A DNA stretch of 64,000 bases from JAOUEA01 sp963797635 (GTDB lineage Bacteria; Actinomycetota; UBA4738; HRBIN12). Below, in pieces: positions 42,604-52,306 of this stretch (its first letter is position 1; each line of letters starts with the position of its first letter). The DNA lies in NCBI GenBank assembly GCA_963797635.1, contig CAWCPZ010000010.1:496001-560000 (forward strand), in the 5' to 3' direction. The notes below the pieces were generated by a model. That model worked only from the letters and a program-made list of their open reading frames with translations, was not told where the DNA came from and did not search any database. The position numbers and the translations under genes were made by a program.

Positions 42604-44223
42604 ATGTCTTCGAACACCTACGACGCCATCGTCATCGGCGGGGGTCACAACGGATTGACGAGCGGAGCCTACTTCGCCCGCCACGGGGCCCGCACGGTCG
42701 TGCTGGAGTCCCGCAACAAGACCGGCGGCGCCGCCGACACGAGCGCGCCGTTCGCCGACCACCCCGAGATCAACGTCACCACCTACAGCTACGTGATGTC
42801 GCTGATGCCGCCGACGATCATCCGCGAGCTCAACCTGAAGCGGCACGGCTACGACGTCACGCCGTTCGGTCCGTACTTCCAGGCCTTCCCCGACGGGCGC
42901 GCCATCACCGTCTACGCCGACGACTCGCAGAAGAGCTACGACTCGATCGCGCAGTTCTCGAAGAAGGACGCCGACACCCTCCCGAAGTGGGAAGCGTGGA
43001 TGAAGGGCGTCTCGGACGTGTTGGGTCCGCTGCTGCTGAGCGTGCCGCCCCACGTGGGGTCCACCAAGCTCGGTGACCTGCTGCCGCAGGCCCAGACCGC
43101 GTGGAAGATGCGCGGCCTCGGTCAGCGCGGCGTCGCCGACGTGACCCGGTTGTTCACGATGAGCGTCACCGACCTGCTGAACGACTGGTTCGAGTCCGAT
43201 GCGATCAAGGCGATGCTCACGGTCAACGGCGTGATCGGCACCTGGGCCGGCCCCGACGAGCCCGGGACCGCCTACGTCATGCTGCACCACTCGATCGGCG
43301 ACGTGGGTGACGGTCACCTCGGCAGCTGGGGGTTCCAGCAGGGCGGCATGGGCGCGGTGAGCGATTCGATCCGCCGCAGCGCCGAATCGTTCGGCGCCGA
43401 GATCCGCACCGACGCCAAGGTGGCGAAGATCCTGACCCGCGGCGGCCGGGCGGTGGGCGTGGCGCTCGAGAACGGCGAGGAGCTCCGCGCGCCGGTGGTG
43501 GTGACCACGATCCACCCGAAGATCGCGTTCCTCGATCTGCTCGACAAGCACGAGTTGCCCGCCGACTTCGTGTGGGACATCGAACGGTGGAAGACGCGTT
43601 CGGGCACGGTGAAGGTCAACGTGGCGATCAGCGAGCTGCCGAACTTCACGGCGATCCCCGGCACGAACCAGCAGGACCACCACACCGGATCGGTGGAGCT
43701 GTGCTTCAGCCCGCAGTACGCCGAGCGCGCGTTCCAGGACGCGCACATCGAGCGCCGGCCGGCCACCGCGCCGTTCGTCGACGGCACGATCCCCACCACG
43801 CTCGACAAGCAGCTGGCTCCCGAAGGCACGCACGTGTTCTCGATGTTCACGCAGTGGGTCCCCGACGACTGGAACACCGAGCCGCACCGCGACGAACTCG
43901 ACGCCTACGCGCAGCGGATCTTCGACGGGTACAACGACCTGGCGCCGAACTTCAAGGATTCGATCATCGACTACCAGGTGATCGGCCCCTACGACATGGA
44001 GCAGGACCTGGGCCTGATCGGCGGGAACATCTTCCACGGGGAGCTCAGCGTCGATCAGCTGTTCCACATGCGTCCGGCGCCGGGCTACGCGGACTTCCGC
44101 ACGCCGATCAGAGGCCTGTACCACGGTTCGTGTGCCACGCACGGCGGGGGCGGCGTCAACGGCATCCCCGGGTGGCAGGCCTACAAGATGGCGGTCAAGG
44201 ACAAGGCCGTCGCCAAGAAGTAG
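42604..44223 (+). CDS. PYROXD2/phytoene-desaturase-like FAD oxidoreductase
   Basis: 539 residues. YDAIVIGGGHNGLTSGAYFA binds FAD. LESRNKTGGAADTSAPF and the late GLYHGSCATHGGGGVNGIPG segments are typical of the COG1233 group that includes phytoene desaturase and PYROXD2-like proteins. No carotenoid genes are nearby, so a carotenoid role is not supported. Most bacterial PYROXD2-like proteins have unknown substrates. It probably responds to the divergent TetR regulator. The acyl-CoA synthetase gene follows after 28 bases. Confidence 0.85.
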   Translation: MSSNTYDAIVIGGGHNGLTSGAYFARHGARTVVLESRNKTGGAADTSAPFADHPEINVTTYSYVMSLMPPTIIRELNLKRHGYDVTPFGPYFQAFPDGRAITVYADDSQKSYDSIAQFSKKDADTLPKWEAWMKGVSDVLGPLLLSVPPHVGSTKLGDLLPQAQTAWKMRGLGQRGVADVTRLFTMSVTDLLNDWFESDAIKAMLTVNGVIGTWAGPDEPGTAYVMLHHSIGDVGDGHLGSWGFQQGGMGAVSDSIRRSAESFGAEIRTDAKVAKILTRGGRAVGVALENGEELRAPVVVTTIHPKIAFLDLLDKHELPADFVWDIERWKTRSGTVKVNVAISELPNFTAIPGTNQQDHHTGSVELCFSPQYAERAFQDAHIERRPATAPFVDGTIPTTLDKQLAPEGTHVFSMFTQWVPDDWNTEPHRDELDAYAQRIFDGYNDLAPNFKDSIIDYQVIGPYDMEQDLGLIGGNIFHGELSVDQLFHMRPAPGYADFRTPIRGLYHGSCATHGGGGVNGIPGWQAYKMAVKDKAVAKK

Positions 44224-44251
44224 TTGACCGACCCTGCAGCCTGAATCCACG

Positions 44252-46357
44252 GTGAACGGCGACACCCGGACCGCGCTCGAGCGCATGCTCGAGGCGCGGT
44301 CCGTCGCCGTCGTGGGGGCCTCGGTCAAACCGCTGTCGTTGGGCAACCAGATGGTGGTGGAGCTGCAGCGCGGAGGCTACGAGGGCTCGATCTATCCGGT
44401 GAACCCCGGCTACGAGGAGGTCCTGGGACTCCGCTGCTACCCGTCGATCGCGGAGCTTCCCGAGCCGGTCGATCTGGCGATCCTCGGGGTGTCGAACGCC
44501 CGCATCGAACAGGCGTTGCGCGATGCCGTGGCGGCCGGCGCGCGCTCGGCGGTCACGTTCTCGTCGCTGTTCGAGGAGGAGCCGCCCACCGGCGTTCCGG
44601 CGCTGCCCGAGCGGCTCGGCGCGATCGCGCGGGCGGCGGGCATCGCGATGTGCGGCGGCAACGGCATGGGCTTCCTGAACCTGGACACCGGCTTGCGCGC
44701 CACCGGGTTCGCGACGCCCGACGACATGCGGGCCGGACCGGTGACGTTCATCTCGCACTCCGGGTCGGCGTTCGCCGCGGTGGCGTTCAACGACCGCGGC
44801 ATCGGGTTCAACCTGATCGTGTCGAGCGGTCAGGAGATCGTCTCGACCATGGCCGACTACATGGACTACGCGCTGGGCCTGCCGTCCACGCGGGTGCTGG
44901 CGCTGCTGCTCGAGACCGTGCGCGATCCGCAGCGGTTCCGCGCCCAGCTCCGGCGAGCCGCCGAGGCCGACATCCCGGTGGTGGCGTTGACGGTGGGTCG
45001 CACCGAGGGGTCGAAGGCGATGGTGACCGCCCACTCCGGCGCGCTGGCCGGCGAGCACGGCGCCTACGAAGCGGTGTTCGACGCCTACGGCGTGCACGAG
45101 GTGCTGACGCTCGACGAGATGGCCGACGCGATGGAACTGTTCTCCAGCCCGCGCCGGGTGCGCGGCACGGCCCGCGGCATCGCCTCCGTGCACGATTCGG
45201 GCGGGGAGCGTGCCTTGTTCGTGGACATGGCCAACGACCTCGGCGTGCCGTTCGCCGCGATCACCGAGCAGACGCGTTCGGCGATCGAGGACACGCTGGA
45301 CCCGGGGTTGGAGGCGACCAACCCGCTCGATGCCTGGGGCACCGGGATCGACGCCGACCGGATCTTCCGCGAGTCGTTCCTCGTGATGCACGAGGACCCC
45401 GACGCCGCGGCGCTGGCGTTCGTGGTCGACCTCACGCGGCAGGGCGAGCCGTACGACGAGGGCTACCTGCAGGTGGCCAAGGACGTGTTCGAGGCGACCA
45501 CGAAGCCCTTCTGCATCGTGTCGAACCTGGCGAGCGCGGTGGCGCTGGAGGAGGCCGCCTACCTGCGCGATGCGGGCATCCCCGTGCTCGAAGGCACGCG
45601 GTCGGGGTTGGTGGCGTTGCGGGCGTTGATCGCCCAGCGCGATGCCGGTGACCGGCCGCCGCTGGAAGCACCCACGCCGGTGGCCGAGGACGTTCGCGAC
45701 CGGTGGCGGCAACGCCTCAGCGAGGGCTCGGAGGTCGACGAGCTCGAGGGTCTGCGCCTGCTGGCCGACTACGGCATCCCCGTGATCCCCACCCGGGAGG
45801 CCGGGTCGGTGGCCGTGGCGGTGGGCGCCGCCAACGAACTCGGGTGGCCGGTCGCGATCAAGACGGCCGCGCCGGGCGTGCAGCACAAGTCGGATGTGGG
45901 CGGGGTGGCGCTGGGGCTCGCCGACGCCGACGCGCTCCGTACCGCGTACGAGGACATCGCCGCGCGGCTGGGGCCCCGGGTGGTGGTCGCCCCCATGGCG
46001 CCGAAGGGCGTCGAGGTCGCGCTCGGCATCGTGCGCGACCCCACGTTCGGGCCGCTCGTGCTGGTGGCGGCAGGCGGGGTCCTGGTCGAGCTGATGAAGG
46101 ACCGGCAGCTCGCGCTGCCCCCGCTCGACGAACATCGGGCTCGCTCGCTCATCGATCGGTTGCGGTCTCGCCCGTTGCTGGACGGGGTTCGTGGCGCGCC
46201 CGCTGTCGACGTCGCATCGCTGGCGTTCGCGATCTCACGGCTCTCCGTGCTGGCGAGCGACCTCGGCGACCTGATCGCCGCGCTCGACGTGAACCCGATG
46301 ATCGTCTCGCCCGGCGGGTGCGTCGCCGTCGACGCCCTGGTGATCCCCGCCTCATAG
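44252..46357 (+). CDS. ADP-forming acyl-CoA synthetase (fused alpha-beta)
   Basis: 701 residues from GTG 44252. The N-terminal CoA-binding domain starts RSVAVVGASVKPLSLGN. The CoA-ligase domain follows (FISHSGSAFAAVAFNDRGIG). The C-terminal half is an ATP-grasp domain (LLADYGIPVIPTREAGSV, GWPVAIKTAAPGVQHKSDVG, GVEVALGIVRDPTFGPLVLV). This is the acetyl-CoA synthetase (ADP-forming)/NDP-forming architecture fused in one chain. It interconverts an acyl-CoA plus ADP and phosphate with the acid plus ATP. The acyl group cannot be told. Confidence 0.88.
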   Translation: MNGDTRTALERMLEARSVAVVGASVKPLSLGNQMVVELQRGGYEGSIYPVNPGYEEVLGLRCYPSIAELPEPVDLAILGVSNARIEQALRDAVAAGARSAVTFSSLFEEEPPTGVPALPERLGAIARAAGIAMCGGNGMGFLNLDTGLRATGFATPDDMRAGPVTFISHSGSAFAAVAFNDRGIGFNLIVSSGQEIVSTMADYMDYALGLPSTRVLALLLETVRDPQRFRAQLRRAAEADIPVVALTVGRTEGSKAMVTAHSGALAGEHGAYEAVFDAYGVHEVLTLDEMADAMELFSSPRRVRGTARGIASVHDSGGERALFVDMANDLGVPFAAITEQTRSAIEDTLDPGLEATNPLDAWGTGIDADRIFRESFLVMHEDPDAAALAFVVDLTRQGEPYDEGYLQVAKDVFEATTKPFCIVSNLASAVALEEAAYLRDAGIPVLEGTRSGLVALRALIAQRDAGDRPPLEAPTPVAEDVRDRWRQRLSEGSEVDELEGLRLLADYGIPVIPTREAGSVAVAVGAANELGWPVAIKTAAPGVQHKSDVGGVALGLADADALRTAYEDIAARLGPRVVVAPMAPKGVEVALGIVRDPTFGPLVLVAAGGVLVELMKDRQLALPPLDEHRARSLIDRLRSRPLLDGVRGAPAVDVASLAFAISRLSVLASDLGDLIAALDVNPMIVSPGGCVAVDALVIPAS

Positions 46358-46365
46358 GAGCGCAA

Positions 46366-46371
46366 TAGACT
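46366..46371 (+). promoter_or_regulatory. Leaderless -10 element (TAGACT)
   Basis: TAGACT exactly 6 bases before the GTG at 46378. Confidence 0.5.
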
Positions 46372-46377
46372 CCGGTC

Positions 46378-47331
46378 GTGGACACGCAGCGGTTGCTGGT
46401 CCTCGGTCGCGACGAGCTGGAGTCGCTCCATCTCTCCTGGACCGAGGTGGTCGATGTGCTGGAGGACGCGTTCGCCCAGAAGGCACGTGGACTTGTCCAG
46501 AATCCACCCAAGCCGGCCGTGCGTCCTCGCAGCGACGCCTTCATCAACGCCATGCCCGCCTACCTGGGCGGGAGCGATCGCGTCGGGATCAAGTGGGTGG
46601 CCGGCTTCGAGCAGAACCGCGCGAAAGGCTTGCCCTACATCTACGGCGTGTTCGTCCTGAACGATGCCGAGACCGGTCGGCCGCTCGCCTTGATGGACGG
46701 CGGGTGGATCACGGAGATGCGCACCGCCGGCGTCTCCGGCGTCGCGGTTCGGCAGGTGGCTGCGCAGCCCCGCCGGCTGGCGATCGTCGGGGCCGGGGTC
46801 CAGGGCCGGCGGCATCTTGAGCTGTTGCTGGACCGATGCTCCAGTATCGAGCAGGTCCGCGTGTTCGACGCCGTGCCCGCCGCGTCGGCCGCCCTCCTCG
46901 AGCGAGCACCGGATCGGGACGGCGTGCTCGCGACCAGCGCCGAGCATGCGCTCGAGGGCGCCGATCTGGTCGTGACCCTCGTGACGGTGCCGGTCGAGCC
47001 TCGTGTCGATGCGTCGGGGACCGACCCCGACGCGATCCTTCTGCCCGTGGACTACGACGATGCCCTCGGACCTGCCGCGGCCGATGACGCGTCGTGCTAC
47101 ATCGTCGACGACCTCGAGCAGTACGCGTCCGTTGCTGACCGGCATTGGCGAGGGTTCCGCGATCCCGACGGCGAGCTCGCTGACGTGGTGGAGGGAACCC
47201 TCGCCGTGCCCGAGCACGGACGTCGGATGTTCCTGAACATGGGGATCGCGATGGACGACGTCGCGCTCGGGGCGCTGTGCTACGACCGCGCGATCACGGG
47301 CGGCGTGGGTCGCACGATCGACTTCCCCTGA
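46378..47331 (+). CDS. Ornithine cyclodeaminase/mu-crystallin family protein
   Basis: 317 residues from GTG 46378. The Rossmann motif LAIVGAGVQGRRHLELLL is near residue 139. IKWVAGFEQNRAKGLPYIYG and DGGWITEMRTAGVSGVAVRQ are family blocks; the TEMRTA arginine binds the carboxylate. Members include ornithine cyclodeaminase, alanine dehydrogenase, ketimine reductases and N-methylamino acid-related enzymes. With amine catabolism nearby, an imine or amino acid substrate is plausible but not defined. Its 3' end overlaps the convergent lgt gene by 52 bases. Confidence 0.86.
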   Translation: MDTQRLLVLGRDELESLHLSWTEVVDVLEDAFAQKARGLVQNPPKPAVRPRSDAFINAMPAYLGGSDRVGIKWVAGFEQNRAKGLPYIYGVFVLNDAETGRPLALMDGGWITEMRTAGVSGVAVRQVAAQPRRLAIVGAGVQGRRHLELLLDRCSSIEQVRVFDAVPAASAALLERAPDRDGVLATSAEHALEGADLVVTLVTVPVEPRVDASGTDPDAILLPVDYDDALGPAAADDASCYIVDDLEQYASVADRHWRGFRDPDGELADVVEGTLAVPEHGRRMFLNMGIAMDDVALGALCYDRAITGGVGRTIDFP

Positions 47332-48161
47332 TCATGAGGCCGAGCCTTCGGCCTCCCGGAGGGGGGATCCCGCCGGCGCAAGCGCGCCGCCAGGATCAAC
47401 CCGCCGGCCACCATGCCGATGCTCAGGTACTGCGCCCCGGTGAGTCCGGCCACGGTCTCGTCGTAGGCGCGCAGGAAGTCGGTGAAGAACCGCTGCGTGC
47501 CGTACCAGAGCAGGAACGTCGCCGTGAGCCAACCGGGCTGAACGCGGCGCCGCTGCAGGTACCAGAGCAGCGCCACCAGGGGCAGCAGCAGGAACAGCTC
47601 GTACATCGCGGTGTTGTGGATCACGGCGCCAACGCCGCCGTCGATCGGCTCGCGTGTGTCGCCCCCCAGGTACTTCCACGCCAGCGGGAAGGTCGTCGCG
47701 GTGCCCAGGTGCTCGCCGACCGCGATGCACCCGAGCCGTCCGATCGCGAGGCCGGGCGCCAGCCCGAACACGATCCCGTCGCTCACCACCAGCCCGGGCA
47801 TCTCAGGGTGGCGCCGGGTGAACCACACGATCACGACGATGGAGATCAGGAACGCCCCGGAGAACTGCAGGCCGCCCTGCCAGACGGCGAACATCGACAG
47901 CGGGTCGCCCGAGAAGTCGCTCCAGTGGGTCAGCACGAACAGCACGCGCGACCCGATGATGCCCAGCACGATCACCCACCACGCCAGGCGTGACAGCAGC
48001 TCGGCGTCGAGGTCGCGGTCCCGGGCGTAGCGCAGGAAGACCCATACACCGACGACGATGCCGATCGCGACGAACACGCCGAACGTGCGGATCGTCACCG
48101 GGCCGATCGACAGCTGCGGGAACGTGCGGAAGGGGATCGCGGCGAGCACCCTGATGTCCAT
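47280..48161 (-). CDS. lgt: Prolipoprotein diacylglyceryl transferase-like protein
   Basis: 293 residues from ATG 48161 (complement), with about seven hydrophobic segments. GRLGCIAVGEHLGTATTFPL is the Lgt signature region with an intact Arg and Glu; Gly-Asn-Phe of the usual GRxGNFxNxE is replaced by Gly-Cys-Ile. TIRTFGVFVAIGIVVGVWVF matches the N-terminal family block. The enzyme attaches diacylglycerol to lipobox cysteines; several predicted lipoproteins are encoded in this window. The divergent signature leaves some doubt about catalytic equivalence. It starts 11 bases after the C45 peptidase gene, suggesting one transcript. Confidence 0.82.
   Translation of the reverse strand: MDIRVLAAIPFRTFPQLSIGPVTIRTFGVFVAIGIVVGVWVFLRYARDRDLDAELLSRLAWWVIVLGIIGSRVLFVLTHWSDFSGDPLSMFAVWQGGLQFSGAFLISIVVIVWFTRRHPEMPGLVVSDGIVFGLAPGLAIGRLGCIAVGEHLGTATTFPLAWKYLGGDTREPIDGGVGAVIHNTAMYELFLLLPLVALLWYLQRRRVQPGWLTATFLLWYGTQRFFTDFLRAYDETVAGLTGAQYLSIGMVAGGLILAARLRRRDPPSGRPKARPHDQGKSIVRPTPPVIARS
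47336..47355 (+). terminator. 8-bp hairpin after the cyclodeaminase-family gene
   Basis: GAGGCCGA, loop GCCT, TCGGCCTC; begins 4 bases after the stop at 47331. There is no T-run. It lies inside the antisense lgt coding sequence. Confidence 0.45.
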
Positions 48162-48172
48162 CGGTCCGAGCC

Positions 48173-49223
48173 TCAGGCCAGCAGGTCGTCGAGCGCGTAG
48201 GGCTCGAACGGGTGCTCACACGGGTTCGCGGGCGCGACCCACAGGGTTCGGTTGGCGACGTCGGCCACCATCCCGAACATGATGGCGCTCGACTCCGGGC
48301 CCTCCGCCGGGACGGGATGGACGCAGATGTCCTGGCCGTCGGCTCCGTGGTCGGCCAACAGGGCGCTCGCTTCCGGCACGGTCCACCGATCGCGACCGGT
48401 GGTGAGCGCGCGCATCCTCGCCAGGCGGCTCAGCGATCCGTCGGAGCCGGTGGGACACACCGCCGCCACGGAGCCGTCGAGCGCGTGATTCGTGTGGGTG
48501 GTGGCGTCCTGCAGGTCGCTCGCCGTGGTGGCGGTCGTCTCGACGATCGCCGTGGTGCCGTCGGCGAACGCCCAACCCCAGCTGTAGCCGCCGGCGCGCT
48601 CCGGCGTCGTGACCGTGCGCCACGCCTCCTCGCGATCGCGTGCATCGAGGGCGCGCCGGGCCACGATCATCCGAGGGATGCCGGGCCGTTCGTCGGTGGC
48701 GGTGAGGGACATCGCGCCCATCGCGGTGCCGAAGGCGTTCATCCCCACCAGGGGCAGGCCCGAGGCCACGACGGGGGCGATGACGCCGACGCCCTCGTCC
48801 GGTTGGTCGATCACGATCGCGACGCTGTCGACATCGGCGGCATACCACTGTTCCTGGTGCACGAGGAGGGGACCGTCGACGCCGTCGAGCAGCGCGTCGG
48901 TGCAGCGTTCGAGGGGTTCAGCCGATCGCCTCGGGATCGAGCACGACGTAGAGCTCCTCGAAGGCGTTCGTGGCGCGCAGCGCCACCGGGTCCACGCCCG
49001 AACCGTCGGCCATCCCGGCGAGCACCTCGCTGAGGTCGGGGGCGAACCGCATCGTGGCCTCGTCGTAGGGAGCCAGCATGGCTTCGACGCGCCGACGGTC
49101 GGCGCCCAGATCGGCGGCCCAGGTCATCGTGAACGCGCACGAGGCATCGATCTCCTCGCGCAGGGCGGAGCCCACGGCGGTGCCGCGCTCGAAGGGTGTG
49201 CCGGTGCTGCGGATCACTCGCAC
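48173..49223 (-). CDS. C45-type (acyl-coenzyme A:6-aminopenicillanate acyltransferase-like) peptidase, one frameshift
   Basis: About 349 residues from GTG 49223 after discounting an inserted T near 48919. The N-terminal part (STGTPFERGTAVGSALREEI, then AGMADGSGVDPVALRATNAF) is the pro-region of the C45/AAT family. ERCTDALLDG provides the likely autocatalytic nucleophile Cys-Thr, usually GCT. The C-terminal part (GVGVIAPVVASGLPLVGMNA, TTHTNHALDG) matches as well. Such Ntn-hydrolases cleave linear amide bonds. TAGGCT lies 7 bases before the start on the minus strand (49231-49236). lgt follows in the same direction. Confidence 0.8.
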
Positions 49224-49230
49224 GGCGGCA

Positions 49231-49236
49231 AGCCTA
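49231..49236 (-). promoter_or_regulatory. Leaderless -10 element of the C45 peptidase gene
   Basis: TAGGCT on the minus strand, 7 bases before the GTG start at 49223. Confidence 0.45.
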
Positions 49237-49327
49237 CCCACCCGAACCGGCCGGCGATGCGTCGCCGAGTGCGACGCAGGGCGTGGCGCGCTGGTATGAA
49301 CGGTTCCCACGACTCAAGGAGGCGGGC

Positions 49328-49642
49328 ATGATCGCGAGGACCTGGCGAGGTGCGGTGCGAGCCGAGGACGCCGATGCCTACGTCGAGTACCTGGAGGAGA
49401 CCGGATTGTCCGAGTATCGGGCCACGCCGGGCAATCAAGGTGTCTACGGACTGCGACGGATCGACGGGGACCGCTGCGAGTTCCTGCTGGTGACGCTGTG
49501 GGACGACATGGACGCCGTGCGCGCGTTCGCGGGCGACGACCCGGAGACGGCGGTCTTCTATCCGGAGGACGACCGGTACCTGGTTGACCGCGACCTCGTC
49601 TCGTACCACTACGAGGTCGTCGCTGCGCCCGAGCAGGGCTAG
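49328..49642 (+). CDS. Antibiotic-biosynthesis-monooxygenase (ABM)-fold protein
   Basis: 104 residues from ATG 49328 behind CAAGGAGGCGG. The single ferredoxin-like ABM domain is indicated by VRAEDADAYVEYLEETGLSE, FLLVTLWDDMDAVRAFAGDD and YPEDDRYLVDRD. Such small dimeric proteins include cofactor-free oxygenases and heme-related enzymes; no specific reaction can be given. It stands alone between two leftward genes and has its own ribosome site. Confidence 0.75.
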   Translation: MIARTWRGAVRAEDADAYVEYLEETGLSEYRATPGNQGVYGLRRIDGDRCEFLLVTLWDDMDAVRAFAGDDPETAVFYPEDDRYLVDRDLVSYHYEVVAAPEQG

Positions 49643-49650
49643 CCGAGCAT

Positions 49651-51071
49651 CTAGACGAACACGCTGGGGTCGGGCTCCGTGCCCGGCTCCCACCCGTCGT
49701 AGCCCTCGGGGAAGTCCCACGGGTTCGCCGTAGGTCGGTGCCCGGCGCTTGCCCAGGACCGGCGCGCGCGGCTTCTGGTTGAAGTCGAACACGTGGTCGA
49801 AGTTGTGCGTGTTGGCGATGCGTGGCGTCAACGGCTCGAGCCCCCAGTTGTCGGAGATGAACCGAAGCGGCGTCGAGAACTCACCGAGTTCGGTGTCGAT
49901 CACGCCGCGCTGCGTGTACGGGCTGATCGTCAGCAGGGGCACGCGGATCCCGAGCCCGATCGGGTCCACCTCGGGCGGCATGATCGGGTCGTAGAAGCCT
50001 CCCCACTCGTCCCAGGTGAGGAAGATCGCGGTGTGTTCCCACGCATCGCTGGTCATCACGGCGTTCACGATGTCGGTGACCCAGTTGTGCGAGAAGCCCG
50101 TCGACTGCGGCGGGTGGTCGGAGAGCTCGAACCTGGGCGTGACCCATGTGACGGCCGGGAGCTTGTTGGCCTTGATGTCTTTCACGATGTTGTCCACCGG
50201 CCGCATGTGCTGGTGCCACATGTCGGTGTGGAACACGTCGGAGATCCCGTTGTAGGCGTTCCACATGTACCCGGGCTGCCCCGGGACCGCTGAGTAGTAG
50301 GCCCAGTCGACGTCCTGTTCCGACAGCTGTTGACCCACGGTCTTGAAGCTGAAGCAGGTGTCGTGCTTGCGTCAGGTTGCCCTTGGCGTCCTTGGCGAAC
50401 ACGAACACGTCCTCGCCGTAGGCGTCGCAGCCCCAGCTCTTGTAGGGCTTGCCGTCGCGGAACCGCGTCTCGATGTTCTCGGGGTTGTCGATCACGCCAC
50501 CGGACTGGCCGGCGATGAAGTAGTAGTGGTTGGCGTAGCTCGGCCCGGCCGCCGACGCGAAGAAGTTGTCGGACAGGGCGTATTCCTTGGCCCACTTCCA
50601 GTAGTTCGGGATCTGGTGTTCGTTGAAGACGGTGTAGGCGTACGTGGACGCCGTAGCGCGCCGATGCCGAACCCGTCCATGGCTCCGCTCGTTCACGCAG
50701 GTGAGGTAGGCGGCGCGGTCGTGCGGCAGGTCGCCGGGGAGCCACTCGGGGCAATCGATCAGCGGCTTCTCCGCCCCGAACTCGACGCCCGTCTCGGTGC
50801 CGCCCTTGACGCCGGGGAACCGTCCGAACACGTTATTGAAGCTGCGGTTCTCGAGCATGATGTAGACCACGCGCTTGATCGGGGTGGCGGTGTCGATCGC
50901 GGGCGTGACCGGATCGTCGCTGACCTTCGGGATGGTTCGGCCGCCGGTGCACGAGAACAGGACTCCGCCGGCCAACGCCATGCCGGTGGTCTGCAGGAAT
51001 CTCCGCCTGGCGACCGGGAGGGGATGGGCGTCGCCCCGCTCCTCGTCGTGGGGGTGGACGTGGTCGCTCAC
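49651..51071 (-). CDS. Tat-exported phosphoesterase (phospholipase C/acid phosphatase family), frameshifted
   Basis: About 472 residues from GTG 51071 (complement). Apparent insertions lie near 49729 and 50358, and a compensating pair lies near 50665-50690. The N-terminus is a twin-arginine signal (ARRRFLQTTGMALAGG) with a possible lipobox Cys. VVYIMLENRSFNNVFGRFPG contains the metal-binding Glu-Asn of PF04185. MDGFGIGA, ASAAGPSYANHYYFIAGQ and FLTWDEWGGFYDPIMPPEVD are other family blocks. The protein should hydrolyse phosphodiesters or phosphomonoesters outside the membrane. The corrected C-terminus ends in a Trp/Pro-rich tail with stop TAG at complement 49651-49653. Confidence 0.85.
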
Positions 51072-51148
51072 CCACCATTCCTACCAAACATCCAGCGCGA
51101 GAACGGGGGAAGTTGCGGGCTCGCAACGGGTTCGCCACATCGGATGCG

Positions 51149-51154
51149 TAGGAT
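51149..51154 (+). promoter_or_regulatory. Leaderless -10 element (TAGGAT)
   Basis: TAGGAT exactly 6 bases before the GTG at 51161. Confidence 0.5.
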
Positions 51155-51160
51155 TCACGG

Positions 51161-51866
51161 GTGCGACGATCCCTCCCGGTCATCGCGGCCCTGGTCGCGG
51201 TCTCGTTCCTTGCGGCGTGCACCGATGACGCCCCGCAGGCCGAACCGTCCGATCCGTTCCCCAACAGCCCCACGGCGGCGACACCCACCTTCTCCGGCGG
51301 CGGAACACCGAGTCCCGCCGCGGTGTCACCGACGCCGCCCGCGATCCCGCGACGATCCGCCGAAGACGAAGGGGCCGGCGAACGCCACGTGCGTCCAGGG
51401 CTGGGTCACGCCCCCGGCCGGCACCCCGATGTTCACCGACCCGCTCGGGCTGATCCGGCGAACCGCGCCGGTGGCCGGGGACTTCGAGGTGGTGGACATG
51501 CGCATGTTCGTGGGACCGGAGTCACCGCCTTCGGTCGGTGATGATGCCAAGGGCTACCTGCAGGACATCCGGCGTTGGTACATCAAGCTCTTCGTGCCGA
51601 GCGATCTCCGCTATCAGGGCCGCTTCATCGTCGAGCAGCGGGTGTTCGGTCGCGGGGTCGCCGCCGTCGCTCCGTACGACACCGAAGGGTTCTCCTCACC
51701 GGACTGGAGCGGGTTCCAGTACGACTCGGCGAAGCGGTTGCGCAAGCCCTATCCGGGGCTGCCCGGCAGGTGGTCCGGCATCCGCTACGACTTCGTCCGC
51801 GGCGGCGCCGGCCTCTCGATCCCCGGCCTGCCGGATGAGGTCACCGGCTGCCTCGACGGCACGTAG
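51161..51866 (+). CDS. Hypothetical lipoprotein, one frameshift
   Basis: About 234 residues from GTG 51161 with one apparent insertion near 51355. A signal peptide with lipobox LAAC (Cys about 20) is followed by a Pro/Thr/Ser-rich linker. The folded part begins near ATCVQGWVTPPAGTPMF and includes FEVVDMRMFVGPESPP, RRWYIKLFVPSDLRYQG and WSGIRYDFVRGGAG. I do not recognise a named domain. The protein is predicted to be exported and membrane-anchored. Confidence 0.7.
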
Positions 51867-51934
51867 CACCCGCGACCTTCGGCTCAGGTCTTCCGGCCGA
51901 TGCGCCGTTCGGGACCGGGTGATTGCATACCCGT

Positions 51935-52306
51935 ATGGACGTCGTAGCCCGCCATCGACCCGTCGCTTCGAATCCACTCGGGATGATCGCCGTCGTCAGT
52001 ACCGTCGCCGGTGCGTTCCTGGGGCTGTTCCTCTGGCTCTTCCACCTTCGGCCCACCTCGGCGCTGTTGGGTGACTACGCCTACGAACTCGCGCACGACG
52101 GTGGGTTCCGCGAACAGGTCCTGTGGCTCACCGCCACGCTGGGCGCCGTGGGGATCGTCGCCGCCCTCTTCGCCGTGGTGGGTGGGCGACCGAAGCCCTC
52201 GACGGTCGTGTGCCTGCTGCTGGGCGCGATCGCGTTGAGCTACCCGGTGCTGGCGCTGACCGGCGCGCTCGGCGCACCGGTGGCACCGCCGCTGTTCCCG
52301 GGTTAG
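51935..52306 (+). CDS. Small hypothetical membrane protein
   Basis: 123 residues from ATG 51935 (an in-frame TTG lies at 51923). Three hydrophobic segments are visible: LGMIAVVSTVAGAFLGLFLW, VLWLTATLGAVGIVAALFAV and VVCLLLGAIALSYPVLALTG. Family unknown. TTGCAT ends 6 bases before the ATG and could be the -10. Its stop overlaps by four bases the stop of the convergent acyl-CoA dehydrogenase gene. Confidence 0.6.
   Translation: MDVVARHRPVASNPLGMIAVVSTVAGAFLGLFLWLFHLRPTSALLGDYAYELAHDGGFREQVLWLTATLGAVGIVAALFAVVGGRPKPSTVVCLLLGAIALSYPVLALTGALGAPVAPPLFPG

Noticed and set aside
42604..44223. Carotenoid biosynthesis phytoene desaturase
   Set aside because: No phytoene synthase or other carotenoid gene is nearby, and the PYROXD2-like group is broader.
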